Shown: positions 32,760 to 44,807 of the stretch, piece by piece
Numbering within the stretch: the stretch's first letter is position 1
Layout: the number at the start of each line of letters is the position of its first letter
Origin: Adineta vaga
Lineage: Eukaryota; Rotifera
DNA: 64,000 nucleotides
NCBI GenBank assembly: GCA_021613535.1
Contig: CP075494.1
Coordinates: 9,238,001 to 9,302,000 of the forward strand
Reading direction: 5' to 3'
Made by a program: the position numbers and the translations under genes
The notes under the pieces: generated by a model
What the model was told of the DNA's origin: nothing
Databases searched by the model: none
What the model saw: only the letters and a program-made list of their open reading frames with translations

Positions 32760-33916
32760 GTTGAAGTTGAAAGGAATTTATACTGAATAACATTAGACTG
32801 TAAAAATACTTTGAAGAAATAAAGCATTAAAACTTCGGTATATTTGTAGTCATTCATGTATTCCTTGTATATTAGATATCATTAAACTGAAAGTACAGAA
32901 ATTATTAAAGAATACAAAGAAACGTGTGCTGGTTTAAATAGAAGTAATCTTTTCATTCCGAATTATGAATGAAGAATCACGTCATGTCAGATAAAAATAA
33001 TACAATGCAATTAGTGAGGATAATTTTTTATGTTAATGAACGCCTGATAAACCGTGAAATACATCTTTATTTATAGCAATATTATAATCGTATCCATATT
33101 GTCGTGATAGTATTCATCGTGTTTCTCATAATTCAATGATCAAAACAGAATATTTTGTAGAATTTTTATGATGATAGCCAAATATATCTGAATCTTTTTG
33201 TATAAAAACAGAAAACTCGATCATATTATTCCTTCATCTGCAAAAAGATTGAGCGATTTCGCTGGTTTATTTAGATATGGTAGTGCTATAATCGTTTGAT
33301 ATCATGAATAGTCGAATCTATTGTGATAAATATATGTGAACCATAGGTAGATGTGTTCTACTAAACCACTGCGATCGTAATAATTTATTTGGTTTCATCA
33401 ATAGATTGTCAGTCTACGAAACATTATCAAATACGAAGTGTCGCAAAATGTTTGTACACTTTCGATTTGGCATATATCTAAGCATGGCTAATTCATATTA
33501 GTCTCAATTATTTTTTCGGAAAAATGCACTGCGAAAAACTCTGCAAAAACGATAATAACATATTTCTAATTAAATATGTCAATAATTTGCCCATATAGTT
33601 AGAATAAATCCTGCCAAAATTAACTTGATGATTTATGAAACAAATTTTAATAACCTATTAGAAAAGTTCTCATAGACTACAGGAAACTGTAGGTACTTGA
33701 CTATAAAAGATCTCAAATGAAAATATAGTACTCGCTTTTATTATTCCTAATCTTGAGACAAGAAACGATCATTACAACTATTATGATTCTTTTTTTATAA
33801 CGTTATCAAGAAAATTCATATGCACTTCATTGAAGATAAGTCATGTTTTCCAACAATATAATTATCAAAAAATTCGATTAAATGTTAACAATATTATGAT
33901 TTTATAAGATACTCAA
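32760..33916. other. Intergenic upstream of GPCR and tRNA cluster
   Basis: AT-rich, stop-dense on both strands. No gene or repeat recognised. Confidence 0.35.
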
Positions 33917-34015
33917 GCTGTGATGGCCGAGTGGTTAAGGCGTCTGACTTGAATCACGACAGTGTCAAGTTATCAGATGGGTTCTCCCGCGTAGGTTCGA
34001 ATCCTACTCGCAGCG
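33917..34015 (+). tRNA. tRNA-Ser (anticodon TGA), with intron, copy 1
   Basis: Acceptor strand GCTGTGA pairs with TCGCAGC (one G-T) before discriminator G. The D arm reads TGGCCGAGTGGTTAAGGC (A box) and the T arm GTAGGTTCGAATCCTAC (B box). The class-II variable arm GGGTTCTCCCGC is typical of tRNA-Ser. The anticodon stem TCTGA/TCAGA encloses CT-TGA-A, an 18-nt intron after position 37, and A. The intron contains TCAAGT, the exact complement of ACTTGA across the anticodon. A T-run downstream can end Pol III transcription. Confidence 0.93.
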
Positions 34016-34104
34016 TTTCTTTTTACAGTTACTTGGTTCCATTAGTCTTACGGAAAATAAGAAAAATGAATATTCACTATCTGTTTTATACACCAAATCA
34101 ATGT

Positions 34105-34206
34105 GCTGCGATGGCCGAGTGGTTAAGGCGTCTGACTAGAATCATGAAAATGACGTATAGTTATCAGATGGGTTCTCCCGCGTAGGTTCGAATCCTACTC
34201 GCAGCG
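34105..34206 (+). tRNA. tRNA-Ser (anticodon AGA), with intron, copy 2
   Basis: Same body as the flanking copies, with a perfect acceptor stem (GCTGCGA/TCGCAGC). The anticodon loop is CT-AGA-A with a 21-nt intron at the canonical place. The intron contains TATAGT, which can pair with ACTAGA except at one position. A long T-run follows from 34,209. AGA (read as IGA after inosine editing) decodes UCU/UCC/UCA. Confidence 0.93.
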
Positions 34207-34305
34207 TCTCTTTTTTTTTCTTTTCTCTTCTTTCCATCATTTTATAATCTTACAGAACCGATAAAATCAACCAATAACAATACTTTATTAGCAGTTAGTA
34301 GTCGT

Positions 34306-34404
34306 GCTGTGATGGCCGAGTGGTTAAGGCGTCTGACTTGAATCACGACAGTGTCAAGCTATCAGATGGGTTCTCCCGCGTAGGTTCGAATCCTACTCGC
34401 AGCG
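34306..34404 (+). tRNA. tRNA-Ser (anticodon TGA), with intron, copy 3
   Basis: Nearly identical to copy 1. The only difference I see is one base in the intron (TCAAGCT in place of TCAAGTT), which leaves a G-U pair with the anticodon region. A T-run follows. The three genes lie in the same direction with spacers of about 90-100 bp that are not alike. Confidence 0.93.
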
Positions 34405-35085
34405 TCCTTTTTTTGCAACATAAATGAATTTTAAAATAGTAATCACGCACATACATTTTTCTTTTTATACTTTACTCGCATTTTTTTTTTCAACACAAAA
34501 GGAGATAATATGCTCGAACAATTTTTAATATCTGACTTTCCATCCACATTTGCTTTTTTTTCGTGTCAAGTACATTTGTTTCTAATTCTATTGTCAGTGT
34601 CGTTCATGTGGATTGAAGCACAGTACTAGTTCTATATTTCCTTTGTGGTCTGGTAATACATATATTAATATAAAGATAGCAAAGAATGATTAATACAATT
34701 CTTGACATATGACTCAATACTCATAACTGAACTTAATATAATTCAATAATTTCATTTTTTTGTTATTATGGTCTCATCAAAGTGGTTGTTTCAGTCATCC
34801 ACATTCTTTTCTTTTTCTTTTTCTTTCATCGTCGTACGATTTTATCGATAAATATTCTGATTCATATGTACTAACAGTCGTTTTTCCTTTATTTTCTACA
34901 AGTAGTATATAATATATTCGAAAAAAAAACTAGCTGTCTTCAAGGTTTTAAAATCACCTTTGACATACATTTTCTTTCTTGAAAAAAAAATACTTCCATA
35001 TTTATATAGATATATGTATATTTAAAACATAAATAACAACAGCAATAAAATCTCTTCCTCTTCTTTTTCTTTGTTTTCTTTTGTA
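34405..35085. other. Intergenic between tRNA cluster and GPCR 3' end
   Basis: AT-rich, with several T and A runs. Likely includes the 3' UTR of the minus-strand GPCR. No gene. Confidence 0.35.
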
Positions 35086-36658
35086 TTATGTACATAGCAC
35101 CTCAATAGGTTTTGATTCAAATGATGAATAAGAGTCCACCGGTGAATGATCACTGCGTGAATGTCTTCGATATGTTTCACTTAATTCGACTGTAATATAT
35201 TGAGAACTATCATTTTCTGTTGAAAATTTTCTTTCATGATTTGTATTATACAAAGGCGATAATTCATTGGCAAGACGAGATAATGATGTTGATGTGGCCG
35301 CTCCAATGGTCGTTATCATTGGAGTTAGTTGCGTAAACCGTGAAGCATTCGATGTTCGCATTAAACAATCACTTTTACAATTTGAGGAAAGACGTGCATT
35401 ATTATTTTGATCAAGCATTCGTCGAGTCCTAATACTTTCGTTCGCTCCAAATAGATGTCGTTTCGAATACCGACAACAAAGTAAATCGATAAATGATGAA
35501 CGAAAATTTTTCGACATAAATCCATATAAAATTGGATTTGTACACTAAAATAACAAATGCATATCAACAAACAAACAAACAAAAAAATAATTCGATACAT
35601 ACGGAATTTAAGTAAGCAAAAACATTTGCAAATGTTGTTAAAATATCCATATAAGTTGCAAAATGATGACCAGTATTATTTGAAAGAATAACATTTGAAA
35701 TAAATAATAATTGCATGAAGAACCAACATAATGCATATGTTAAAATAACAGCTAAAATCATTCGTGTTGCACGTCGTTTACTTTTTCCAACAGATTGTCC
35801 ACGAGCGCCACGTAAAAATTTTAACATTAAACCATATAGAATAACAATCAGTGTTAATGGAAGTGCATATAGAAATATGACAAAACCAAGCCAATAGAAA
35901 CTTGCTTCGATTGGTAAAGTTTGAATTTGACTACTCGAATTTGATGTATTGATAGAATCGAAAGTATCATTTGTATTCGTTTGTAAATAACGTAAGAGAC
36001 AATACATAGAACTCGGTGTTCCATATTCAATAACGGTAAACAATGAGCCGATAGGTATGCATGTACTTATTCCTATTAACCAAAGAGCTCTAAAAGAAAA
36101 GGTAATTATTATAAAAAAGAATTTCTATGAAAATCATATAAGAATGTTTACATAATTGAAATCGTTGTATTTTTAGTTGTTCGATAATTTGAAATAGAAT
36201 CTACAGCATGTACCACAGCAAAATAACGATCGATGGACATGAAGACAAGTAAATAGATACTCATAAAAGCTGAGAGATGATTGATAAATTGTGCTATAAA
36301 ATCATTTATCAATGAATAAACAATGAATAGAACAAAAACGTTCATATTTACCTAATTTACAACCAATTTCTAAAAATGGCCAACGACCAAAAAAACTAAA
36401 TAAAGTTGTTGGAATACAAACAATAATAAATAAAACATCCGCAAGTGCTAAATTAAAGATTAATAAATTCGTTGATGTTTGCATGCCTTTATTTAGACCA
36501 ATACCAATCAATACAAGAGAATTACCAATAAGACCAAGCGCAAAAAATGTGCTAAATAAACATATCTTAGCAATACCATATTTTAATTCATCTCCAGATT
36601 CATTATTAGCATTGTTCATTGCAGTCGTATTATCAATAATCTCTTCGATATCCATCAA
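35086..36658 (-). CDS. Neuropeptide GPCR, allatostatin-A/galanin receptor-like
   Basis: A class A peptide receptor of 464 aa. Exons: 36658-36352, 36293-36152, 36089-35603, 35544-35086. Landmarks are TM1 GNSLVLIGI, TM2 NLLIFNLALADVLF with the conserved Asp, and ECL1 WPFLEIGCKL with the disulphide Cys. TM3 ends DRYFAVVHAVDS, T(R)M precedes TM6 (RRATRMILAVILTYALCW), and NPILY in TM7 spans exon 4. The DRYFAVVHAV pattern and the TM5-TM6 loop resemble allatostatin-A and galanin receptors. The C-terminal tail is long and Ser/Thr-rich, with Cys (LLCCRY) suited to palmitoylation. Ligand inferred only from family resemblance. Confidence 0.87.
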
Positions 36659-39248
36659 TAATTAGGTTATATCTATGTTCATAGGTAATTCGAATCTAAA
36701 AGAATCATTTTGTCGTCGAAGTATTGTTATGCAAACGATAAGTAGGATGGAAAATATTTGTCAAGAGGAGATTTTTTTAAGAAAAAACAACAACAACAAG
36801 AGAGAAGAAAAAGCGAAGAAAGTATGTCTCTTTTACTCATCATAGATATATGATGTGCATCGCTATCCTGTCCTGATCTCCGGTCCCGGACAGAACGTCG
36901 ATTCCAATCCCATTAGTAAGGCGAACACTATGATTGCAATAGTCATATAATAACGATGACAAGAGAATAATAGCGATGACAATGATAAAAGGAAAAAAGT
37001 GCTCGAAGAAAAGAACTAAAGAAAGAGAGAGAGAGAGACGAACAGATTTCTTTACATGTTATTAGATAAAAATAGAAATTTAAATGTTAAATATTCAGCC
37101 CAATGTAATATATACCTCGACTAGATGTTACAAATTGAGAACATGATCTATTAAAATAGATCTCACTTAACAATGATATCCGAAGAGAAAAAACTTGAAT
37201 AATTACAATTTTATAGTTTGCATAAATACATAAATAATTCTCTATTACTATCACTTACGTCATCATCTTTCTTGTATAAATAGAATGTAATGAAAACTAC
37301 ATACATATCTAATCTTTTTCTCTATAAAACTCAAGGAATTATTCTGATGTCACACATTATCGATGGAACACTGTTCTTCTTCCTCGATTATTTCGAATGA
37401 TATATAGCATCAATTAAATAGAATTTCTAATTAGAAACAAAGACAAACTAATCTTTCTGTATTTATTGATTAGACTACGATAGATACCTTGTAGATAAAG
37501 ATGCCATTTTCCTAGTCAAGATGTTATGTCTACTTTCTCATGTCTCATTTAGCGATCTATTCCAATAACATACATGCATACATACACACAGCTGCTTTTC
37601 TCCTGCTTTCTTATTTCCATTTTGTCGTTGAACAAACAATGATATGATTCAAGAATAATGATGCATTCATATTACTGTAAATGACGCCTTTGGTTATGTA
37701 TAATGACTGTTAAGAGGCATATATGGATGTATTAGCACTATTCACAAATAAATCATGAAACTAAAGATACAATTGAAAATTCTATTGATAAGTAAATGTA
37801 TATATATATATATATTGAATCTATATCGATTGTGCTAATCATTTTATATGAAAATTTCAAATCTTGTTCTTCTCGTTAATATATATATATATAGCAGAGT
37901 TGATTCATTAGACTTTCTTGAAAGAAAACAATGACTAGAGAGGAAGATTCGATGAATAAAATAGTAACGACAGCTCGTCAAGAGCAATAGGACATCATAA
38001 TGCAAATGGAAATTCCGCTAATCTTGTCTATTTTTACAATCTATGTTTTACTTAATACGTGCGTAGGCTGTTCCGTGATGCGCGAAAAAAGAAAATACAA
38101 AAGATGAGTGCTTGTTTTCTATCATTATTCATTATCGTTTTTCTTGAATGTCATCGAGATAGATGACATTAGTCTAGAATCGAAATACTTTTTACATATG
38201 TAAAACTAACCTCAACTATCTGATTCGTCTAATTGATCATGCGATTGATTTCAATCTTATGGAATCATATTGACGAAAGCAAATGTATTCATCTGAACTT
38301 TTATGTAAAGACAGAATATTCACGCTATTGAATGAATAATTGATTGTATTTATAATCAAATAGTATAAGAAAGAAAAAAAAGAAAACAGGATTTTAGCTT
38401 ATGTTTCTCACGTGAAGAGATTAAGGTAAGAGATATCAGCTTAATATTAGTGTTGTAAAAAAGTAAATACTAAGACTTTTATAACAATCTCAATCGCTTG
38501 TCTCTAAGCTCAGATAAGTTCATATTCATTGGTTCAGACAGTTTAACAATGAGATCGATGTTCAACTATCATTTCTTTCCTCAGAAACACATTAACGATT
38601 CTTTATAGTATAACACTGACCTTGCATGGTATCTGAAGTTTACAATAAAAATGAAGTGTTTTGATTTTAGACGCTAAGTTAACATCGAGTTTATGTTACA
38701 AGCGAATGAATGAATGAATGAATGAAATTCTAGATTGACGATAATAAATCCTACCGAATGAATGAATACCTTTCAATATGTAGTAGACAATAATCGGAAA
38801 ATGTTTCGCGTGATGTCGGCAATTGCCACCTACTCTTTATAATTTACCAGCCTTATGAACAAGTATTCATAGAATTAGATTGAATTCAACTCGCGGAAGG
38901 AAATGAATCGGAATGAGAAAATGTCTAACGTTGCATTGAAATTAGATCAGTTCAAAAAACGATTTTTGTTCGTTAAGATGCATTTTAAGAAACAAAAATT
39001 ATGCATTCATATTCGGTTGTTGACTATCCATCTGAAAAGTTTAATCAATATACGTATTCACTATTTAATAACAAGGTATGAATCATTAATCATATTTGTA
39101 TATGTTCCAGTTTTGTTTGATCAGTCATATATTCAAAGATGAATGACATATTTTTTTCTTTATTGACTGAAAAGAAAAATGATTCTCAAGTATAAAAACA
39201 AGCTCGTATTTATTTCGATTTCCATGTTTAAAAATACAAAATCAAGGT
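36659..39248. other. Longest gene-free stretch (2.6 kb)
   Basis: No reading frame worth reporting on either strand. It holds simple repeats (TA run near 37,799-37,816; TA run near 37,880; GAAT tandem at 38,704-38,726; GA run near 37,030) and one GC-rich inverted repeat at 36,868-36,893. It is the 5' flank of two divergent genes, the neuropeptide receptor and the cathepsin. Confidence 0.4.
38704..38726. repeat. GAAT tetranucleotide microsatellite
   Basis: Nearly six tandem copies of GAAT in non-coding DNA upstream of the cathepsin gene. Confidence 0.9.
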
Positions 39249-40531
39249 ATGAAGGTGTATCGAATATTATGTACTGTTATTCTTCTGAGTGGATGTCAAG
39301 GACTTTTCAGTGGTACATCATTACAAGATTATATTGAGAGTTTCGTTGATGCAGCGAAATTTAAGATTGAAGGAAAATTGAATATGAATGATTCGAGTAT
39401 TAGTCAAATTTGGTCTTTTTTTAAATCAAAATATGGTCGAGTTTATTCATCGATGGGTTCGTAACATAAAAATTGAATGAATATTTGAAATGAATTATTT
39501 TTTTAGACGAAGAAAAAGAACGTCTTCGTATATTTCGTGATCATCTTCGTTATGTTATTGAATCAAATCTAGAACGATTACGTACATATGAATTAGAATT
39601 AAATGAATTTGCTGATTGGACATCAGAAGAATTTAATTCATTAAAGAAAGGTTTGATTATTTCAACAAGCTTACAACGTGAAATTGTCGATGATGAAAAT
39701 GATTCTGTTCGACGAAGTTTAACAAAACTCTATCAACATCATTATCATCTCAAACGAGTGAAACGAAATCTTGATAGGAAACGAATGAACAACAAGCGTT
39801 TTCTTCTTGATTGGTTTCGAAATATATTTCATCCGAAAAATAAACCAGGTCAATTCAATGATTTATTCGATTGGCGTACGAAAAGTGTTGTTAGTAGTGT
39901 TAAAACTCAAATGAAATGTGGATGTTGTTATGCATTTGCGACAGCTACAATTATGGAAACACTCTATGCAATCAAAACCAATTCAACAAATATAATCGAT
40001 TTTAGTGCCCAACAGATAACCGATTGTTCAAGTAATGGAAATAATGGTTGTCAGGGAGGAAATTTTCCATCAAGTGTTCGTTATTTGTTAGAACAAGGTA
40101 GTAAAATAGCAACAGAAACATCATATCCTTTTGCAGGAAAAAAACAAGCTTGTAAAACAAATGATCTGAATCAAATTCATCTTGGAAATATTGAATATGG
40201 TGCAATTCCTGAAGGTGATGAAAAGAGTATGAGTGAAGCATTAATTAACTATGGACCAATATTTATTGGACTTGATGCTGAATCTCGACGTTTTATGTTT
40301 TATAAATCAGGCGTACTGCAAATACAAAATTGTCCAACTCGTCAACAAGATATGGATCATGCCATGGTGATTGTTGGTTATGGTTATGACAATGTTCTTA
40401 AAATTCCTTATTGGATTATAAAAAATTCTTGGGGAACAAAATGGGGTGAACATGGATATTTACGATTAGCAAAAGATAATGGTAATATGTGTGGAGTCGC
40501 ATCTATGGCTTATTATGGTAAATTAATGTAG
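39249..40531 (+). CDS. Papain-family cysteine protease (cathepsin L-like), atypical active-site neighbourhood
   Basis: A secreted or lysosomal C1A protease of 410 aa in two exons (39249-39456, 39507-40531). Signal peptide MKVYRILCTVILLSGCQG is followed by an I29-type propeptide (ISQIWSFFKSKYGRVY; ERLRIFRDHLRYVIE; ELNEFADWTSEEF). An unusually long, basic linker follows, before the mature domain starts near FDWRTKSVVSSVKTQ. The nucleophile lies in CGCCYAFA, where papains have CGSCWAF, so Ser and Trp are changed but the catalytic Cys stays. The catalytic His is in MDHAMVIVGYG and the Asn in IIKNSWGTKWGE. CSSNGNNGCQGG matches the conserved Cys/Gly loop. All three catalytic residues are present, so it is probably active. 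Confidence 0.92.
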
Positions 40532-40603
40532 ATGAAACTGCCTTTTTCTCTAAATTCTTGTATGAAGATTTTATTTAAAAAAATGAATGAATAACATAGA
40601 AGT

Positions 40604-42129
40604 TTATGATGATGATGGTTTGTTTTGATCGGAATCTAGAAATAGAAACATAAATAGATGATGCAGAGAATTTCTTTTTGTTTTATACACACTTGGTGTG
40701 TTATTATTGTTGTTATTTGATGGTGGCTGATTTCCAATATTGCGACGAAGACTTTCAATCAAATCAGGATTGGTAGCGGATAGCTCACTTGCCATACGTT
40801 GACCTCTATAAGAAGAAGAAGAAGAAGAAAACCCAAAAAACATGAAGGAACGAAGATAACAATGTTGAATCTTACGTTTGTAATAACGTTTCTAAACCAA
40901 CCTGACCTCCTTCTTGTCCACCTAAGTTAGTAACTAAATTAGCCATTCTAGCAAATCAAAGATAAGAATAAGAACTAGTATTTCAAAATCTATTACAATC
41001 CTTGAACTTGTGGATTTTGAACAAATTGTGATGCCTAAATGTAAGAATTCATTCCGGGATCATTCAGTTCAAATAACAAACCATATTCATTAGAGCTGGA
41101 TTATTAAAAAGTGACATCATATCAGGTGTACCTCCTCCTGCACCACCTAATAATGAACTAAACATGGGTGGTAGATTGAAACCCTACAAATATATAGAGA
41201 GAAATTTCATATATAGACGAAGGATCTGATATTTTAATCTTACACCAGCTGCTGCTGCTGCAGAAGCACCAGGATTGTTTGCTCCATTCAAGCGATCTTC
41301 ACAAAGTTTAATCGATTGTTTATAATTCTCATTAGTTGATTCAAGTGCATGCGCTTGTTTATAAGCATCTAATGCTTCATGGACTTTGTCCAATGATAAA
41401 TAGATCACACTTAAATAAAGTATATTTATCTTACAAGAAGAAGAAAGTCAATGAAAAGTACCCAAGTCTTCCATAAGCTTTGCTATAGTTTGGATCAATT
41501 TCAATTGATCGAAAACAATCATTCAGTGCTTGTTCATTATTGTTTAATTTATTATGAGCAGCCGCTCTAAAGAACAGAAAAGAAAAATCTATCATTTGTT
41601 TCATAGACAAACGAATAATAACTTGCCGATTGCAATAATAAATGGTATTATTTGGATCAATTTGTATTGCTGAATTATATGCATCAAGTGCTTCTTTATA
41701 TTTCTCTTGTTTAACAAAATCATTCCCTTGATTTTTAAATTTATCCGCTTGTTGTCTCATATCATCGGTTAATGGCACGTTCATTGACTTGAAAGAAAAC
41801 AATTCCCTAAGGAATTACAAAACTATTATCTAAATGCGTTTTCTTACTGTTTTATTTGACACAAGAGACAAAAGATCAATTGGTTCACTGCGATTTAAAT
41901 CATTTGGTGGATTTGCAAGCGATACCTCAAATGCTGTTTCAATGCATTGCACGGCAACTATGAGAAAAAAGGAAATGATTTTTTTGAATAAAAGAAAATA
42001 TGTTGATTAAACTTTACCTTCGATACTTTCACGTCGCTCACCATTAACTGATTCACTTTGAATTTCTTTATCAAGAAATTTCAAAATGGAAAAAATTAAA
42101 CGTTGTTTTGCAAGCTGTTCTTGGGCCAT
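40604..42129 (-). CDS. SGTA: Small glutamine-rich TPR co-chaperone
   Basis: A co-chaperone of the BAG6 pathway that hands tail-anchored and mislocalised proteins between chaperones. Exons: 42129-42018, 41957-41848, 41787-41627, 41566-41462, 41409-41244, 41183-41082, 41034-40997, 40947-40876, 40805-40604; 355 aa. The N-terminal dimerisation region is KQRLIFSILKFLDKEI. Three TPRs follow, with NQGNDFVKQEKYKEALDAY, YYCNRAAAHNKL and IEIDPNYSKAYGRLG. A Gly/Met/Asn-rich C-terminus ends the protein. Intron 3 is GC-AG (donor GCAAGT, 41626). The last exon hides a possible 57-bp in-frame intron (40692-40636). It shares a 158-bp head-to-head promoter region with the next gene. Confidence 0.92.
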
Positions 42130-42287
42130 CACACTCACTGTCGACACAAATAAATTAAAAAAAGAATCAAATGATTCATGCACAAATTTTATTGGTGTTC
42201 GTTCTCGCCATTGTATTTTACTTTCTGCCTTCGAACGCAAAGAATGAAACTTTCTCCTTTATCTTATCGTTATCGATCGCGTGCGTG
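42130..42287. promoter_or_regulatory. Short bidirectional promoter between SGTA and the 42288 gene
   Basis: Only 158 bp separate the two outward-facing start codons, so core promoters and both 5' UTRs must fit here or overlap the genes. No TATA-like box was singled out. An ATG at 42171 in frame with the plus-strand gene would add a hydrophobic leader but lies inside this space. Confidence 0.4.
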
Positions 42288-42619
42288 ATGACGAAGAGGA
42301 AACGTCAGCCGCAACAGCAACAGACAAAACGTCGAACTTCAAATAAATCTTCACGTTCATCTCGAATAGTAACAAAAGATTTTCAAATATTTGTAACTGA
42401 TTTTTTGACAAATCCATGTGGTTTACCTATGGAATTGAAAGATTGTGTTTTAATCGATGGAACATTACCGCTCAATGACAATTTAGGTAACTTTCAATTC
42501 TAATCTTTGAAAATATAATATTTTTCTTTAATTTAGATAATTGCTCATTGAATGATACTCAAGTTTTGAAAAATATCTTTTCTAATTTATTAGATAATGA
42601 TGATAAAAAACTCGAATAA
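42288..42619 (+). CDS. Short basic-then-acidic protein of unknown function
   Basis: Not recognised. Two exons, 42288-42486 and 42537-42619, give 93 aa. The first 25 residues are Lys/Arg/Gln-rich (MTKRKRQPQQQQTKRRTSNK) and look like a nuclear targeting signal. The rest is compact (IVTKDFQIFVTDFLTNPCGL, LKDCVLIDGTLPLND) and ends acidic (LLDNDDKKLE). Start 42288 is preferred over 42171 because the longer form would add a membrane leader to a protein that otherwise looks nuclear. Both exons have proper borders and phase. Confidence 0.5.
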
Positions 42620-43139
42620 ATGTAAATTTTTCATTTTACAGTATGTAAAGAAAGTGAAATCGATGATTTTCTTTTAACGAAATATATTGAATGATCTGTT
42701 TGTACTTGTAAAAATTTTTGGATTTGAAATAAAATATTTATCGATATAGATTGTATGAATTCGTATTGAAATAAAACGTTCGCAGCATAGGAGGAATACT
42801 TGATTAAAATCACTAAAAATGACCGCAATCCTATACAGTTGTACTTATGGCCTACACATTTCTCGTGGCTAGTTCTCCTAACATTGCCTAAATTGTATAT
42901 TTTTTCATTACGTTCTAAAATATAGTTTCCTTTCAATACGAATATTTTCTCATCGTAATATGCATGACTTTTGCGTCACAGCCTATGGTAACAAGACTGG
43001 TTAACAATTAGTGTTATTTTTTTAATGTTCCACTTGTTGATGTCACACATCTAATTTGAATCTTTTTGAAACTTACGTATACATATATATATATATATAT
43101 TAGACTTCCACCGTCTAGCACTCATTTTCAACTACTATA
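42620..43139. other. Intergenic
   Basis: No gene. Includes an AT dinucleotide run near 43,084-43,100, shortly before the ZZ-protein start. Confidence 0.35.
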
Positions 43140-44178
43140 ATGGGTTTAGAATGCACCTCATGTAGTTTGCATATTTCTCCAACATCAAGAATGTATAAGT
43201 GTTTACAATGTACTAATCATGTCATTTGTACATCATGTTTTCATAAGATACATAATCGTGCTAGCACGCCCTTTCATACAATGCTTAAAGTAAGAATTAC
43301 AAGTATTAATCATGTCAAAGACATATTTTTATTTCTTTTCTTTTCTTTTCTCTTTTTTTTATAAAGATCGATCCCGTGGTCCACTTAGTAGTACCAAAGT
43401 CTTATGCAGTAGTAGAACCAAAAAGGAAAGTTATGTCATATGATCTTCCGGTAAATCTTCTCATATAAATGCTGATCATTGTATTTCCTTTTTTAAATTA
43501 TAGACTACGTCAACAATATTTACAAGTCGAGATTATTTAACACAATTTTTAGGCTATTGCAATCATTGCTTGAAAGTTATTGTTGGTAATAAAGACGAAA
43601 TTTATACGTGTAATCAATGCACAAACGATACGTTTAATGTTTGCAAGCAATGTATGCCATCAATGACGAAATATCATACACCAACGCATACGTTTTCCAA
43701 GAAAATCACTAATAGTGAACTTGTACAACTTGCTAGCAATTTAAATCATTTAAATACTAAATGTAATTCTTGTCTACAAAAAAATTTCAAAGGTATTCGT
43801 TATCATACAAAATCATCAGATCTTCCTGGTGATGTTTGTCAACATTGTGTGGAAAAAACTTACAAACAACAGCCAATTAAAATTATTCCGCATCCATTTT
43901 TATTAGCTACGAATAAATATTCATTAGCTAAACGTGCTATTAAAGTTATCGATCAATATTCTCATCCATCTGATCCATTAACGGGATGGACACGATCTGA
44001 TGCTGAAACAATTATCGAAAAATCACTTCGTGAACAAACATCTTATCGAAAATATTTATCAGAGATTTTGGCTAAAAGAGAAGCTTTGACAAATCATGAA
44101 ACAGATCTCGACTGGAAGACAGCAAAATTCGGTTTGGATTTAATGAGTCACATGGGTGATTCTCGTGTTATCTATTAA
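43140..44178 (+). CDS. Protein with several ZZ-type zinc fingers
   Basis: 302 aa from three exons (43140-43289, 43367-43450, 43504-44178). Pairs of CxxC motifs are spaced as in ZZ domains. Set 1 is CTSCSLHI, CLQCTNH, CTSC, FHKIHN. Set 2 is CNHCLKV, CNQCTND, CKQC, YHTPTHTF. Set 3 is CNSCLQ and CQHC. ZZ fingers bind proteins or histone tails and not DNA. The C-terminal 90 residues are helical (SDAETIIEKSLREQTSYRKY) without a known domain. Cytosolic or nuclear; no signal peptide. Function unknown. Confidence 0.7.
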
Positions 44179-44807
44179 AGATCGTATTAAAAGCATCTAA
44201 CTATATTTTAATCTATTAAGCTTTTTAACCTTTGTCATAGTTTTAAACAATAGTTTCCTTAAAAATCAATCAATAAATATCAATATTTTCCCTCTATTTC
44301 GTTCCACTTACAATATATATCATGATATTTTCTTGTTTTTGTTAATTAATAAGTGCATACAAAAACCAGGTCACGAACTGATTGATATCTATATCGATAC
44401 AGAATATCAAATGAAATATATTTTTGGCCGATATTGTTTTCCAAAGTGGTTTTGCTTGAATGAATTCGATTCAATATTCATAGGTTTTAAAAATCTGTGA
44501 AACCAACAATTATATATTATAAATAGACATCTCAGAAATCCACACCCACACCCTCAAGATGGATTTTAACTTCCATTTATTTTCAATTGATCAAAACTTG
44601 ATTATAAATCACGATAATAAATAAAAGTATGTCTTCTTGAATAATTTATTTATATATTTACAAACTACACTAAAGTAGGGCACGCTTTGCTTCTCGTTCG
44701 ATTTATTACAAAAGTCAAAAGGTATAACAGTTACTGTCACAATTACAGACACTGTAGATTTACGACGCATAAGAAAGACTAGATAGTAGAGTTGTTTTTC
44801 TGTTCAG
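44179..44807. other. Intergenic between convergent ZZ-protein and DEPDC5 genes
   Basis: 3' flanks of two convergent genes. No reading frame or repeat of note. Confidence 0.35.

Noticed and set aside
33931-34185. Protein-coding frame over the tRNA cluster
   Set aside because: It is a chance frame over two tRNA genes, repeating their sequence in translation.
38903-39142. Plus-strand open frame upstream of the cathepsin
   Set aside because: Lys/Ile-rich by AT composition, no homology-like motifs, no splice link to the protease.
43140-43289. RING finger
   Set aside because: Cys spacing lacks the RING cross-brace order; ZZ-like pairs fit better.
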